DNA of 47,896 nt. Origin: Woeseiaceae bacterium (lineage in GTDB: Bacteria; Pseudomonadota; Gammaproteobacteria; Steroidobacterales; Woeseiaceae). Both the position numbers and the translations under genes were made by a program. Of this stretch, positions 8,223 to 17,092 are shown piece by piece. Where the stretch lies: contig JABDQH010000110.1 of the NCBI GenBank assembly GCA_013042375.1, positions 1 through 47,896 of the forward strand, in the 5' to 3' direction. Positions within the stretch are counted from its first letter, which is position 1. Every line of letters starts with the position of its first letter. The notes below the pieces were generated by a model, which worked only from the letters and a program-made list of their open reading frames with translations, did not search any database and was not told the DNA's origin.

Positions 8223-9274
8223 GCCGTCTCCCCCTGCAGCAGGCTCGCGATCCTGTCGCCGAGTTCGACGGGATTGACGAGGGCATTGATCGCGGGAAGC
8301 CCGGTGCGTTCGTCGATCTGCTGCACTCCGACCTCGTTATCGGTCGCAGGTCCGGTGACGAGGGCCGGCTCGATGTGAAACTCCTTGCGCAACAGCTCGA
8401 CGCCACCCCAGGCCGAGACCGGGTCGTTGGCACACAGCAGGACGACCGTGAGCGCCTTGCGAATCTCCTCGTCGCCCAGGATCGCACCGACACCGTAGGC
8501 GCCCAGCAGGCCGTCGCCGAGCTCGAGGACGATGACGTCGGGTCTCGTTTGCGCTAGCCCCGTGAGCAATGCCCGCGTGAGCTCGCGGCCGTTCTTTTCG
8601 GTCGTCGTGACAATGCCGAAATCCGAGAAGATCATCGACGCGCTGGCGCCGGCATCTTCCATCGCGAGCACGTCGCGCCGCAGGGAAACGCCGGTCGCCT
8701 TGCACGCGGCGACATCCAGCCCCAGGTGACGCAGCCGCCCGACGATGGCGCAGGCGGCGGCCGTCTTGCCCGAGTCCATGCAGGTGCCGGCGAGCGCGAT
8801 GACGGGCACGCCGGCGGTGTCGATCGCGGGCTCGTCCTCGAGCGTGCTGGAGCCGGCGCGCGCCGGAACGCCGATGCGTTCGCCGAGGTAGGGAAAGCTC
8901 AGCACGGTGCCGAGCACCTCGCAGTCGAACGGCGCCCCGACGTCGGGGTTGGCCGAATCGCAGACGCCGAGCACGCCGCCGATGTTCAGGAGTTGAATCG
9001 TATCGCCGGGCTTGAGCGAGGTAGGCAGGTGTCCCGAGTAGCCGCGCAGCGCCTTGCGATGGCCGAGCGCGCCGACAATGATGTCGCCCTGGTTGACCGT
9101 GGCCATGCGGCCCGAAGTCAGCTCGAGCTGGTTGTAGCGCGACTTCGTGTTGAGCACCCTGGCCGCGACGAGCACGCCTTCCTCGCACGGGATGTCTTTC
9201 GACACGCGCAGCTCGGAAGCGAGGTCGTTGTGCTGGGCGACCGATGCAATCTTGTCGACGTTGACGCTCTTCAT
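8219..9274 (-). CDS. P-loop NTPase of unknown function embedded in the arginine operon (DUF1611-like)
   Basis: A 351-residue protein not part of any textbook arginine pathway. The N-terminal part (about 1-150) is Gly- and beta-rich, with LKPGDTIQLLNIGGVLG, and may be a small barrel domain. The C-terminal part (from about 157) begins with a Walker A-like loop GTCMDSGKT (163-171) followed by a helix and CKATGVS. This arrangement is seen in the dethiobiotin synthetase/MobB/CobB class of P-loop enzymes. Further on are SDFGIVTTT and VLELGDGLLGAYGV. Overall layout and length recall DUF1611 proteins, some of which act on D-glutamate, but I cannot confirm membership. It overlaps argG upstream and argC downstream by four bases each, so it is co-translated with arginine genes. 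A role in N-acylation or deacylation is a hypothesis only. Confidence 0.85.
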   Translation of the reverse strand: MKSVNVDKIASVAQHNDLASELRVSKDIPCEEGVLVAARVLNTKSRYNQLELTSGRMATVNQGDIIVGALGHRKALRGYSGHLPTSLKPGDTIQLLNIGGVLGVCDSANPDVGAPFDCEVLGTVLSFPYLGERIGVPARAGSSTLEDEPAIDTAGVPVIALAGTCMDSGKTAAACAIVGRLRHLGLDVAACKATGVSLRRDVLAMEDAGASASMIFSDFGIVTTTEKNGRELTRALLTGLAQTRPDVIVLELGDGLLGAYGVGAILGDEEIRKALTVVLLCANDPVSAWGGVELLRKEFHIEPALVTGPATDNEVGVQQIDERTGLPAINALVNPVELGDRIASLLQGETA

Positions 9275-10476
9275 CCACCCGCCCGTGTCTGTAATGTGCC
9301 CGGCAGCGACAGGATCCTCGCGTAGCCGAGCGCATCCGCCGGCGTCCACTCGCCGGCCGACTCGCCGTACACGCCCCTGGTCGCGGCCAGCAGCGAGTGC
9401 TCCGACTCGACGCCGTCGATGAACAGCCGGCCAGGCCGTAATGTGAATTTGACGGTGCCCGTCACGCGCCGCTGCGATGATACGAGCATGGCTTCGATGT
9501 CGGCGCAGGCAAGGTCGAGCTGTTTGCCCTCGTGAACGAGGTCGCCATAGATCGCGGCGACGCTGTCCTTGATGCGCATCTGCTGCGCACTGAGCACGAG
9601 CTTCTCGAGTTCGCGGTGCGCCGTGATCAGCGTGATCGCCGCCGGCGCTTCGAACGCGACGCGGCCCTTCGTACCGAGCACGGTGTCCCCGAGATGGATG
9701 CCGCGGCCAATGCCGTAGCTGCCTGCGAGCGTCTCGAGCGCCTCGATGAGTTTGACGGGCGGCAGCGACTTGCCGTCGAGTTTCGCGGGAATGCCCTTGC
9801 GGAACTCGAGCGTGTGCTGCGACGCGGCGCGCGGTTCGCTGAACGCGTGCGGCGACAGCACCCAGGCCGCCTCGGGAATCGAGTTCTCTGAGGTCAGCGT
9901 TTCCTGGCCGCCGATCGTGACGCCCCAAAGGCCGCGGTTAATCGAGTAGGCCGAGCCCTGGGCCGGCAGCGGCATGCCTTGCTTCTCGAGGTAGGCCAGC
10001 TGTTCGTCGCGCACCCAGCTGTTGTCGCGCACGGGGGCGAGGACTTCGAGGCCCGGGTTGAGCGTGCGCAGCGCGACTTCGAAGCGCACCTGGTCGTTGC
10101 CGGCCGCGGTGCAGCCGTGCGCCACGGTCGTCGCGCGGCGCGCGCGCGCGATCTCGGCGAGTTTTTCCGCCTGCAGGCCACGCTCGGCGCCGACACACAG
10201 CGGGTAGGCGTTGCCACGCAGGACGTTACCGGCGATCAGGTGGCGGATCACCGTCTCGAAGAACTCCTGTTTCGCATTGATGAGCACGTGCTCGACGGCG
10301 CCAAGCGCCTTCGAGCGTTCCTCGAGCGACTCGGCGGCCGCCTCGTCTATGCCGCCCGTGTCGACGCAGGCCGTGACGACGTCGCGGCTGTAGTTCTCCT
10401 TGAGCCACGGCACGCAGAACGAGGTGTCGAGACCGCCGGAAAAGGCGAGGATGATCGGTGATTTGTCCGTGCTCAC
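9271..10476 (-). CDS. argG: Argininosuccinate synthase
   Basis: ATP-dependent joining of citrulline and aspartate to argininosuccinate. The 401-residue protein carries the PP-loop LAFSGGLDTS at the N-terminus, VAHGCTAAGNDQVRFE, the substrate loop SINRGLWGVTIGG and GIGRGIHLGDTVLGTKGR. The start is a GTG at 10476 preceded by a good AGGAGA site six bases upstream, twelve bases after the argR stop. Its TGA overlaps the start of the P-loop gene. Because the upstream carbamoyltransferase makes an N-acyl-citrulline, a deacylase must act before this enzyme; none is encoded in the window. Confidence 0.96.
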   Translation of the reverse strand: MSTDKSPIILAFSGGLDTSFCVPWLKENYSRDVVTACVDTGGIDEAAAESLEERSKALGAVEHVLINAKQEFFETVIRHLIAGNVLRGNAYPLCVGAERGLQAEKLAEIARARRATTVAHGCTAAGNDQVRFEVALRTLNPGLEVLAPVRDNSWVRDEQLAYLEKQGMPLPAQGSAYSINRGLWGVTIGGQETLTSENSIPEAAWVLSPHAFSEPRAASQHTLEFRKGIPAKLDGKSLPPVKLIEALETLAGSYGIGRGIHLGDTVLGTKGRVAFEAPAAITLITAHRELEKLVLSAQQMRIKDSVAAIYGDLVHEGKQLDLACADIEAMLVSSQRRVTGTVKFTLRPGRLFIDGVESEHSLLAATRGVYGESAGEWTPADALGYARILSLPGTLQTRAGG

Positions 10477-10488
10477 GGTGTTCTCCTG

Positions 10489-10953
10489 TCAGGACCGGGT
10501 CGCATGCTCGATGCGTGTTATCAGGTTCTTCTGTGCATGCGCCGACTCGGTGGCGACGAAGATCGTGTCGTCACCGGCGATCGTGCCGACCATGCCGGGC
10601 CAGCCGCTGCGGTCCATTGCCAGCGCGACGCGCTGCGCCGCACCAATGGCCGTCCGGACGACCAGCAGGTTCGCGCCCGCCGGCGTGACCCCACGCAACA
10701 GGTCGGCGATGGCGGCGACCTGTTCGTCGCCCGCGTCGCCGCTCGTCGGCAACTCGTAACCGTGCGGTGTCTTGATCGCGCCGATCTCCCTGAGATCCCG
10801 GCTGACGCTGGACTGCGTGGCCGCGAGCCCGATCCTGCCGAGCGCGCGCACCAGCGAGGCCTGCGTTTCCGCAGGCCGCTGCAGCAGCAAGTCGCGTATG
10901 GCCGCGCGTCGCTGGACTTGTTCCTCGCTCGTCGGGGGCATCGTAGCCGCCAC
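10489..10953 (-). CDS. argR: Arginine repressor ArgR
   Basis: Hexameric arginine-dependent transcription factor of 154 residues. The N-terminal winged helix has RAAIRDLLLQRPAETQASL and the recognition segment ATQSSVSRDLREIGAIKT. The C-terminal oligomerisation and arginine-binding domain ends with GTIAGDDTIFVAT, where the paired Asp residues contact arginine. The first ATG (10953) is used here, but MPPTSEEQ at 10941 is an equally good start. The gene leads the arginine operon, which implies autoregulation through the palindromes just upstream (10961-11001). Confidence 0.93.
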   Translation of the reverse strand: MAATMPPTSEEQVQRRAAIRDLLLQRPAETQASLVRALGRIGLAATQSSVSRDLREIGAIKTPHGYELPTSGDAGDEQVAAIADLLRGVTPAGANLLVVRTAIGAAQRVALAMDRSGWPGMVGTIAGDDTIFVATESAHAQKNLITRIEHATRS

Positions 10954-10960
10954 CTGGTTT

Positions 10961-11001
10961 GAATAAATATGCGCATAGTAAATCGATAATGCGCATAAAT
11001 A
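10961..11001. promoter_or_regulatory. Putative tandem ArgR operator in the argR/esterase divergent region
   Basis: Two AT-flanked ATGCGCAT palindromes lie at 10969-10976 and 10989-10996, centre to centre 20 bases (about two helical turns), inside AATAAAT...AAATAG sequence. ArgR hexamers bind pairs of imperfect 18-bp palindromes with this type of spacing. The core differs from the E. coli TGAAT half-site, so assignment rests on position upstream of argR, spacing and symmetry. Confidence 0.55.
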
Positions 11002-11075
11002 GCAAGCCCCGCCCGCCTATTTTTTTGCGAGGGATGCGTTACACTGCGCGGCCTTTCCAGGAGCGGAGCGGTTTC

Positions 11076-11738
11076 TTGTCTCTACCCGAGTGCGTCGAAG
11101 TAACGACAGGCGCGAATCCCGTCGGCAGCGTTATCTGGCTGCACGGTCTCGGCGCCGATGGCCACGACTTCGAACCGATCGTGCCCGAATTACGGCTGCC
11201 CGCCGAGCTGGCGCTGCGTTTCGTTTTTCCCCACGCCCCGACGCGTCCCGTGACGATCAACGGCGGCATGGTAATGCGCGCCTGGTACGATATCGTCAGT
11301 CTCGATGCCGAGGGTCGCGCCGACGCCGACGGCGTGCGAGCCAGCACCGCCATCCTCGAGGAGCTGATCGCACGCGAAATCGAGCGCGGCATCGATGCGT
11401 CGAATATCGTGATCGCCGGCTTCTCGATGGGCGGCGCGATCGCCATGAATACGGCGCTGCACACAGACCACGAGCTTGCGGGCCTGCTGGCATTGTCGAC
11501 CTATCTCCCCTTGCCCGGCGAAATCGAAGGCTCGACGGGCAGCCGCGATGTGCCCGTGTTCATGGGACACGGCACCTTCGACCCGATGGTGCAGCACGCC
11601 TGGGGCAAAGCGGCGGCGCAGCAGCTGGGCGATGCGGGCTTCAAAATCGAATGGCACGACTACCCGATGATGCACGCGGTCTGCGCGGAGGAGATTCGGG
11701 ATATCGCTGCCTGGCTCGTCACGGTCCTGCGCGGCTAG
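11076..11738 (+). CDS. Carboxylesterase / acyl-protein thioesterase family alpha/beta hydrolase
   Basis: Serine hydrolase of the phospholipase/carboxylesterase family. Motifs are VIWLHGLGADGHDF (oxyanion region), the nucleophile elbow GFSMGGA, the acid in MGHGTFDPMV and the catalytic His in YPMMHAVC. I chose a TTG start at 11076, seven bases after a GGAG at 11065-11068, giving 220 residues, the normal family length. An ATG at 11034 and a more distant one at 10959 are in frame but would add residues atypical of the family. The 11034 codon also sits against a TACACT -10-like box at 11040-11045. The gene diverges from argR and overlaps the convergent amidase by four bases at its end. The substrate is unknown. 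Confidence 0.88.
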   Translation: MSLPECVEVTTGANPVGSVIWLHGLGADGHDFEPIVPELRLPAELALRFVFPHAPTRPVTINGGMVMRAWYDIVSLDAEGRADADGVRASTAILEELIAREIERGIDASNIVIAGFSMGGAIAMNTALHTDHELAGLLALSTYLPLPGEIEGSTGSRDVPVFMGHGTFDPMVQHAWGKAAAQQLGDAGFKIEWHDYPMMHAVCAEEIRDIAAWLVTVLRG

Positions 11739-13297
11739 GGATCGAGCTCTGGAAACGAGGCCGGCGGCACGCGGTGTCGGGTCGCCTGCTCGTAAGCGTA
11801 CGCGAGGCCGATCAGCAGTCCCTCGGAATACGGCCGGCCGAGAATCTGCAGGCCGGCGGGCAGCCCGCCGTGGGTGTAGCCCATGGGCACGCTGACGGCC
11901 GGCAGCCCCGTCGCCGGCGCGATTAGCTGGCTGTTGTCGCCGCGGTAGTCCTCGATGGCCCGTGCGAGGTGTGCGGGTGGGCTGGTCCAGCTCGGATACA
12001 CGATGGCGTCGACGCCCGCGGCATCCATCGCTGCGACGACGTCGGCGAGATAGGCCTGGCGGCCGGGATGATCAGGGTAGTCGGGGCAGGGGGGATCCCG
12101 ATCGCGCGGATGGACGCTCGCCGGACCGTCGCCGAAACGTCTGAGGCGCTCCTCGATGTACAGATGGTATGCGCCTGACTCGAGCACCTCTATGACGTCG
12201 CGAATCGGCGCGGCCTCGCCCAGCGACGCGAGGTAGACGTGCATGTCGTATCGAAACCGCATGCAAAAGTTGTTCGCATCCATGTGCGCCTGTAAATCGG
12301 TAACGACGAAGTCGTCGACGATCTCGGCTCCGGCATCGCCGAGTTCGGCCACGGCCTGCTCGAACACGCGGATGACATCCGCATCGGCGTCCTCCGTGTC
12401 GACGAGTGCCCGCAACACGCCGATGCGCTTGCCCTCGAGCGCCGTTGCATCGAGGAAATCGGTGTAGTCCGCCTCGACCTTGTTTTTGCCGGGCAGCGTG
12501 TACGAGTCCGCCGGGTCGTAGCCGGCGATGACGTTGAACACCCTGGCGCCGTCGGTCACGGTGCGCGTCATCGGGCCCGCGATGTCGCGGTCGAAGACGA
12601 GCGGGATGACGCCGTCGCGGCTCGTGAGCCCGAGGGTCGAGCGAATGCCGAACAGGGCCAGGTGTGACGACGGCCCGCGAATCGAGTTGCCCGTGTCGGA
12701 TCCCATGCCTACGACGCCGAAGCTCGCCGCGATGCCCGAGGCGGTCCCGCCGCTGGATCCGGCCGGTACGCGTTCGAGATCGTACGCATTGGCCGTCACG
12801 CCGTACGAAGAGCTCAGCGTCTGCTTGGGGCTGAAGGCCCATTCCGCCATGTTGGTCTTCGCGATGATGATCGCGTCTGCTTCGCGCAGCCTGCGCACCA
12901 TGAACGCATCGTCGGGAGGCACGCTCGACTTCAGTGCGACCGAGCCGCCGCTCGTCGGCATGTCGGCCGTGTCGAAGTTGTCTTTGAGCAGGACGGGTAC
13001 GCAAAAGAGCGGACCGGGCGCCTCTCCCCTGGCGATGCGCGCGTCGATTGCCGCGGCCCGGGCGACGGCGTTCGGGTTGGTGAAGATGATGGCGTTCAGC
13101 CCGGTCGCCTTGTCGAACGTGTCGATACGCCGCAGGTAACCCTCGACGATGTCGACACAACTCGCCCTGCCATCCAGTATCGCGGACTGCACATCGCCGA
13201 TCGTGGCCTCGACATGGGCGAAGGGCTGTTCCGGACCGGTGTGTGCACAGGCGCTCAGCGCGAAACACGCCATTGCCGTTAGTTTGCGCGATCTCAT
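11735..13297 (-). CDS. Lipoprotein amidase (amidase signature family)
   Basis: Amide hydrolase of 520 residues with a Ser-cisSer-Lys triad. The Lys is in VPVLLKDNFDTADMPTSGGS, the first Ser in AGSSGGTASGIAA and the second in GSDTGNSIRGPSS. In the last motif Asn replaces the usual second Gly (DTGGSIR), a small deviation. The N-terminus has a signal peptide with a lipobox (ACFALSAC at about 11-18), so the enzyme probably sits on the periplasmic side. I start at the ATG at 13297; longer in-frame starts upstream would bury the signal peptide. It diverges from the TonB-dependent receptor gene, 269 bases away, which may mean that the receptor imports an amide or peptide substrate (inference). Confidence 0.9.
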   Translation of the reverse strand: MRSRKLTAMACFALSACAHTGPEQPFAHVEATIGDVQSAILDGRASCVDIVEGYLRRIDTFDKATGLNAIIFTNPNAVARAAAIDARIARGEAPGPLFCVPVLLKDNFDTADMPTSGGSVALKSSVPPDDAFMVRRLREADAIIIAKTNMAEWAFSPKQTLSSSYGVTANAYDLERVPAGSSGGTASGIAASFGVVGMGSDTGNSIRGPSSHLALFGIRSTLGLTSRDGVIPLVFDRDIAGPMTRTVTDGARVFNVIAGYDPADSYTLPGKNKVEADYTDFLDATALEGKRIGVLRALVDTEDADADVIRVFEQAVAELGDAGAEIVDDFVVTDLQAHMDANNFCMRFRYDMHVYLASLGEAAPIRDVIEVLESGAYHLYIEERLRRFGDGPASVHPRDRDPPCPDYPDHPGRQAYLADVVAAMDAAGVDAIVYPSWTSPPAHLARAIEDYRGDNSQLIAPATGLPAVSVPMGYTHGGLPAGLQILGRPYSEGLLIGLAYAYEQATRHRVPPASFPELDP

Positions 13298-13566
13298 GCG
13301 GGCCACCTTAGCCGAAACCCGGGTGTAATAAACCCCGCGTAGCGGCCGTGCGGCCGCGGCGAAACTTTCGACCGAAACTGTTCCGTGCGTTTTGGTTTGA
13401 CTCGCCCGGCCGAAACGTCGATAGTTAGGGGGGTTATTTGTGGTAATTCCGCAACGAGCATGAACAGCCGGACCCCGTGCTGCGGCGAGCACATCGTCGT
13501 GAGCAGGGTTCGGCATGCCATATGGAGCGTCCTTGTAGAGCGAAAGACGCCAGGGAGATAGATAAA
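13298..13566. other. Intergenic region between amidase and TonB-dependent receptor genes
   Basis: 269 bases containing the divergent control region. A ribosome-binding sequence GGGAGAT lies at about 13554-13560 before the receptor GTG. A frame continuous with the receptor begins at 13477, but it would place the signal peptide 30 residues inside the protein. I see no convincing sigma-70 hexamers, no obvious palindrome and no Fur-like box. Confidence 0.5.
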
Positions 13567-16266
13567 GTGAAACGAAAAACGAGTGTATATAGCGCGATGC
13601 TGTTGTCGCTGGCCTTGCCGGCTACTGTTGTGTTTCCGCAACAAGCTTTTGCGCAGAGCGGTGGTGCCGATGAGATGATCGAAGAGATCGTCACCACCGG
13701 CACGCGGCGAGCCGACCGCTCCGCGTCAGACTCACCGGTGCCGATTGACGTTATCGGGGGCACCGAGATTTCCCAGAATGCATACTCGGACGTCCAGGAG
13801 CTGTTGCGTACAGCGGTCCCGTCGTTCGACGTGAACACGCAGCCGATCAGTGACGCCGCGACCATTGTGCGGCCCGCCAACGTTCGCGGCCTGTCGCCGG
13901 ATAACGTTCTGGTCCTGGTCAACGGCAAGCGCCGTCACCGCGGATCGGTCATCTCGTTCCTCGGCGGCGGCATCTCGGACGGTGCACAGGGCGTCGACAT
14001 CTCCGCGATTCCTTCGCTCGCCCTCAAGCAGGTCGAGGTTCTGCGCGACGGTGCGTCGTCGCAGTACGGCTCCGACGCCATTGCCGGCGTGCTCAACTTC
14101 GTCCTCAGAGACGACGCCGAAGGCGCCGAAGTACAGGTCAGCTATGGTTCGACCTACGAGAACGACGGCGACAATTATCGCATTGCGGGCAATATCGGCC
14201 TGCCGCTCGGCAACTCGGGCTTCATCAACCTGACCGGCGAGATCAACGACACCGAGGGTACTATCCGGTCGGTCGTTCGTGACGATGTCCAGGCGTTGAT
14301 CGCCGCGGGCAATACGGACGTAGCCGATTTCCTGACGGTCAATTCCTACACGAGTGAAGTCCCGCAGTACTGGGGCCAGCCCGACGTGGACGACGATATC
14401 AAGTTGTTCGTCAACTCGGCGTTCGAACTGAGCGAGAGTGCGGAAGTCTACTTCTTCGGCAACTACGCACAGCGCACCGCGGAAGGCGGCTTCTTCTTCC
14501 GCAACCCGACCAATCGTGGCGGCGTTTACGCCGGTCCGACCGTCGATCCGCTGACCGGCGATCCGCTCGACGCGGATGATGGCGGTGTTGCCTCTATCCG
14601 TGTCGGCGACCTGGACGGCCTCGGCGTCGGCGGCACGTGCCCGGCCGGCATCCCGCTGACCGGTACCGACGGCCTGATTGGCGATGCGGACATCCTGGCG
14701 CAGGTTGTGGCCGATGCGAACTGTTTCTCCTTTGTCGAAACGATTCCGAGTGGCTTCGTGCCGCGCTTCGGCGGCGACAACGAGGACATGGCCGTGGCAG
14801 CCGGTATCCGGGGTGAATTCGACCTCGGCTCGGGCCTGAGCTACGACTTCAGCGCCTCGCGCGGCTCCAACCGCAGCGACTTCTTCATTCGCAACACGAT
14901 CAACGCATCGCTCGGTCCGGATACGCCCAGAGACTTCACCCCGGGCGGGCAGGAGCAGACCGAAACGATGGTCAATGCCGACTTCGTATATGCGGTCGAT
15001 ACTGGCTTCACGTCGGATCTCAACGTCGCTTTCGGCGCCGAGTACAGGAAGGAAGAGTTCGACCTGTTCGCCGGCGATCCGGCGTCATACGCGCTGGGGC
15101 CACTGGCCGACCAGGGATTCTCGTCCAGCTCGAATGGTTTCGGCGGATTCCCGAACAACACGTCGGCCGACCAGGACAGCTATGCCGTTTACGTCGACCT
15201 CGAGGCTGACCTGACCGAACAGTTCACGATGCAGGCCGCAGTCCGGTTCGAGGACTTCAGTGAATTCGGTGATACCACTGACATCAAGGTTGCGGGTATC
15301 TATCACGTCAGCGATACGGTCAGCATTCGCGGCGCATTCTCGACCGGCTTCCACGCACCGACCGCGGGACAGGCGAACATCACGAACGTGACGACGCAGA
15401 ACGTCGGCGGCGTGCTCATCGACCAGGGCACTTTGCCGCTGTCGTCGGCAGCCGGCCAGCTCGCGGCGGACTTCATCGAGAGCCAGGGCAACGGTCGCCC
15501 GTCCCTCGGGCCCGAAGATGCGCGTAACTTCGCGTTGGGTGTTGCCTTCGATATCGGCGGATCAAGCTGGACGGTCGACTTCTACGACATTCAGCTCGAG
15601 GATCGCGTCGCGCTCGGCGCCAACGTCGACTTCCTCGACGCGCTGAACTTCGCCGGCGGCGGTACGTCGTATACGAGCGTCTCGGAAGCGCTGACCGAGC
15701 TGGACGCGGATGGCGTCATCGATCGCCAGGATTTCATCGGCCTCGACGACCTGTCGCAGTTCCGCTTCTTCTCCAACAGCTTCGATACCTCGACGACGGG
15801 TATCGACGTCGTTGGCAGGTGGGACTTCGGGCTGGGTAACGGCGAGTCGAACATCACGGTCGCTGCTAACTACAACAAGACCGAGGTCGACGATGTCGGT
15901 ACCGTGAACCCGATCGATGCGGATCGCGTGCGGGCGCTCGAGGACCTGCTGCCGAACGTCAAGGGCAGTGTGACCTGGACGCATTCCGCGGACAAGCTCC
16001 GTACCCTGGTGCGCGCCAACTACTACGGCGGCTGGGACGACACGGGCAACGGCGTCGATGGATTGAGCGCAGAAGTGCTGTTCGATGTCGAGGCCGGTTA
16101 TCAGCTTACCGAGAGTATTGAGCTAATTGGTGGTGTGGCGAACATCCTCAATTCCTATCCTGACGTGAATCCCGGAGCAGGTGACCTGGGTCAGCAGTAC
16201 TCGGAAGCCAGCCCGTTCGGGTTCAATGGCGGCATGTGGTACCTGAAGGGTCGCATGACGTTCTAG
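13567..16266 (+). CDS. TonB-dependent outer membrane receptor
   Basis: An 899-residue outer membrane transporter powered by TonB. The signal peptide covers about residues 1-30 (KRKTSVYSAMLLSLALPATVV then AFAQ). A TonB box-like IEEIVTTGTRR follows. The plug domain includes LLRTAVPSFDVNTQP, VRGLSPDNVLVLVNGKRRH, and the conserved VEVLRDGASSQYGSDAIAGVLNFVL. The barrel covers the remainder and ends in Phe (LKGRMTF), as outer membrane barrels usually do. The GTG at 13567 is chosen because it immediately precedes the signal peptide and has a purine-rich site upstream. Family membership is clear; the substrate is unknown. It is monocistronic with its own terminator. Confidence 0.95.
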   Translation: MKRKTSVYSAMLLSLALPATVVFPQQAFAQSGGADEMIEEIVTTGTRRADRSASDSPVPIDVIGGTEISQNAYSDVQELLRTAVPSFDVNTQPISDAATIVRPANVRGLSPDNVLVLVNGKRRHRGSVISFLGGGISDGAQGVDISAIPSLALKQVEVLRDGASSQYGSDAIAGVLNFVLRDDAEGAEVQVSYGSTYENDGDNYRIAGNIGLPLGNSGFINLTGEINDTEGTIRSVVRDDVQALIAAGNTDVADFLTVNSYTSEVPQYWGQPDVDDDIKLFVNSAFELSESAEVYFFGNYAQRTAEGGFFFRNPTNRGGVYAGPTVDPLTGDPLDADDGGVASIRVGDLDGLGVGGTCPAGIPLTGTDGLIGDADILAQVVADANCFSFVETIPSGFVPRFGGDNEDMAVAAGIRGEFDLGSGLSYDFSASRGSNRSDFFIRNTINASLGPDTPRDFTPGGQEQTETMVNADFVYAVDTGFTSDLNVAFGAEYRKEEFDLFAGDPASYALGPLADQGFSSSSNGFGGFPNNTSADQDSYAVYVDLEADLTEQFTMQAAVRFEDFSEFGDTTDIKVAGIYHVSDTVSIRGAFSTGFHAPTAGQANITNVTTQNVGGVLIDQGTLPLSSAAGQLAADFIESQGNGRPSLGPEDARNFALGVAFDIGGSSWTVDFYDIQLEDRVALGANVDFLDALNFAGGGTSYTSVSEALTELDADGVIDRQDFIGLDDLSQFRFFSNSFDTSTTGIDVVGRWDFGLGNGESNITVAANYNKTEVDDVGTVNPIDADRVRALEDLLPNVKGSVTWTHSADKLRTLVRANYYGGWDDTGNGVDGLSAEVLFDVEAGYQLTESIELIGGVANILNSYPDVNPGAGDLGQQYSEASPFGFNGGMWYLKGRMTF

Positions 16267-16295
16267 GACCAGGACCTCGATTCAGCGTTACAGAG

Positions 16296-16326
16296 AAAAG
16301 CCCCGCCTTGCGCGGGGCTTTTTTTA
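16296..16326 (+). terminator. Rho-independent terminator after the TonB-dependent receptor gene
   Basis: A GCCCCGC / GCGGGGC stem (16300-16306 and 16312-16318) with a five-base loop is flanked by AAAA upstream and a run of eight T downstream. Because of the A and T flanks it could also stop transcripts arriving from the minus strand, but the NRDE gene ends inside it at 16324. Confidence 0.92.
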
Positions 16327-17082
16327 TTCCGGCGACGCCGTTGCCTGGGTGTCGCCGACCGCCGCGCCCGACGCGTCGAAGCGCCGCTCGATGAAGCGCC
16401 AACTGCCGTTCCTGTCGGCGAGAATCAAGGTCGTGCAGCGCGTGCCGTAGTCGGGCGTTACGATAAACGGGGCCGAGATCGCGTGCGCGCGCTCGATGTC
16501 GAGGGCCCCTTTCTCGATGCGCTCGAGCGGCGCGCGTTCACGATCGTTCATCAGGCGCATCAGGCCCGCGTCGCTGACATCGCCTGCATCGAGCAGCGAT
16601 TCGAGTCGTTCCCTCGCGCGCTCGACCTTGTACCAGGGACCGTCGAGCAAGGCGTTGCTGAGCCCGTACAGGCCGGGCCCGAGCGCACGCGTGCCGTCGT
16701 CGCGATTCGACAGGTAGCCGACGTCACCGGGCGCTCCGACGATCAGGTTGAAGCCCGCGTACCGGTTTTTCTCGATCGTTGCGAGATAGTCCCGCGGCGC
16801 GAGATCGCCGTCGAGAAACTCGGTCACGAGCAAGCCGCGTGAGCGACAGTCCGGCGACGGCGGCTTGATGTCCTGGTAGTTGGTCACCGTTGCGAACCGG
16901 CCGTTGCGGCTGATCGCAAGCCAGGTGCCGCCGGCCTCCAGGTCGCGTCCACCGAAGACGCCTGGCTTGTCCGGCCACCAGTGCGCCTCTTTGGCGGGCC
17001 GCGCATGAAACTCGTCTCGATTCGCCGCAAGGATGAGCGGGTAATCGGGATGCTGCCCGAGCGCCATGACGACGAGGCACAC
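16324..17082 (-). CDS. NRDE family (TANGO2-like) protein
   Basis: A 252-residue protein named for the motif seen here as LAANRDEFHARP, followed by WWPDKPGVFGGRDLEAGGTWLAIS and TNYQD. Members begin with Met-Cys, and the cysteine is thought to be important in an N-terminal-nucleophile-like fold. This is why I take the GTG at 17082, which yields MCLVV. TANGO2 relatives have been connected to haem or lipid handling, but no activity can be assigned from sequence. It is the last gene of a run flhC-like, mscL, nudC, NRDE, ten bases after nudC. Confidence 0.88.
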   Translation of the reverse strand: MCLVVMALGQHPDYPLILAANRDEFHARPAKEAHWWPDKPGVFGGRDLEAGGTWLAISRNGRFATVTNYQDIKPPSPDCRSRGLLVTEFLDGDLAPRDYLATIEKNRYAGFNLIVGAPGDVGYLSNRDDGTRALGPGLYGLSNALLDGPWYKVERARERLESLLDAGDVSDAGLMRLMNDRERAPLERIEKGALDIERAHAISAPFIVTPDYGTRCTTLILADRNGSWRFIERRFDASGAAVGDTQATASPE

Positions 17083-17092
17083 GGCTAGGGCC

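Noticed and set aside
13477-13566. 30-residue N-terminal extension of the TonB-dependent receptor
   Set aside because: It would place the signal peptide inside the protein; GTG at 13567 directly precedes the signal peptide.
16296-16326. Terminator hairpin considered as a small RNA or REP element
   Set aside because: Stem, loop and T-run fit a simple intrinsic terminator after the receptor gene.
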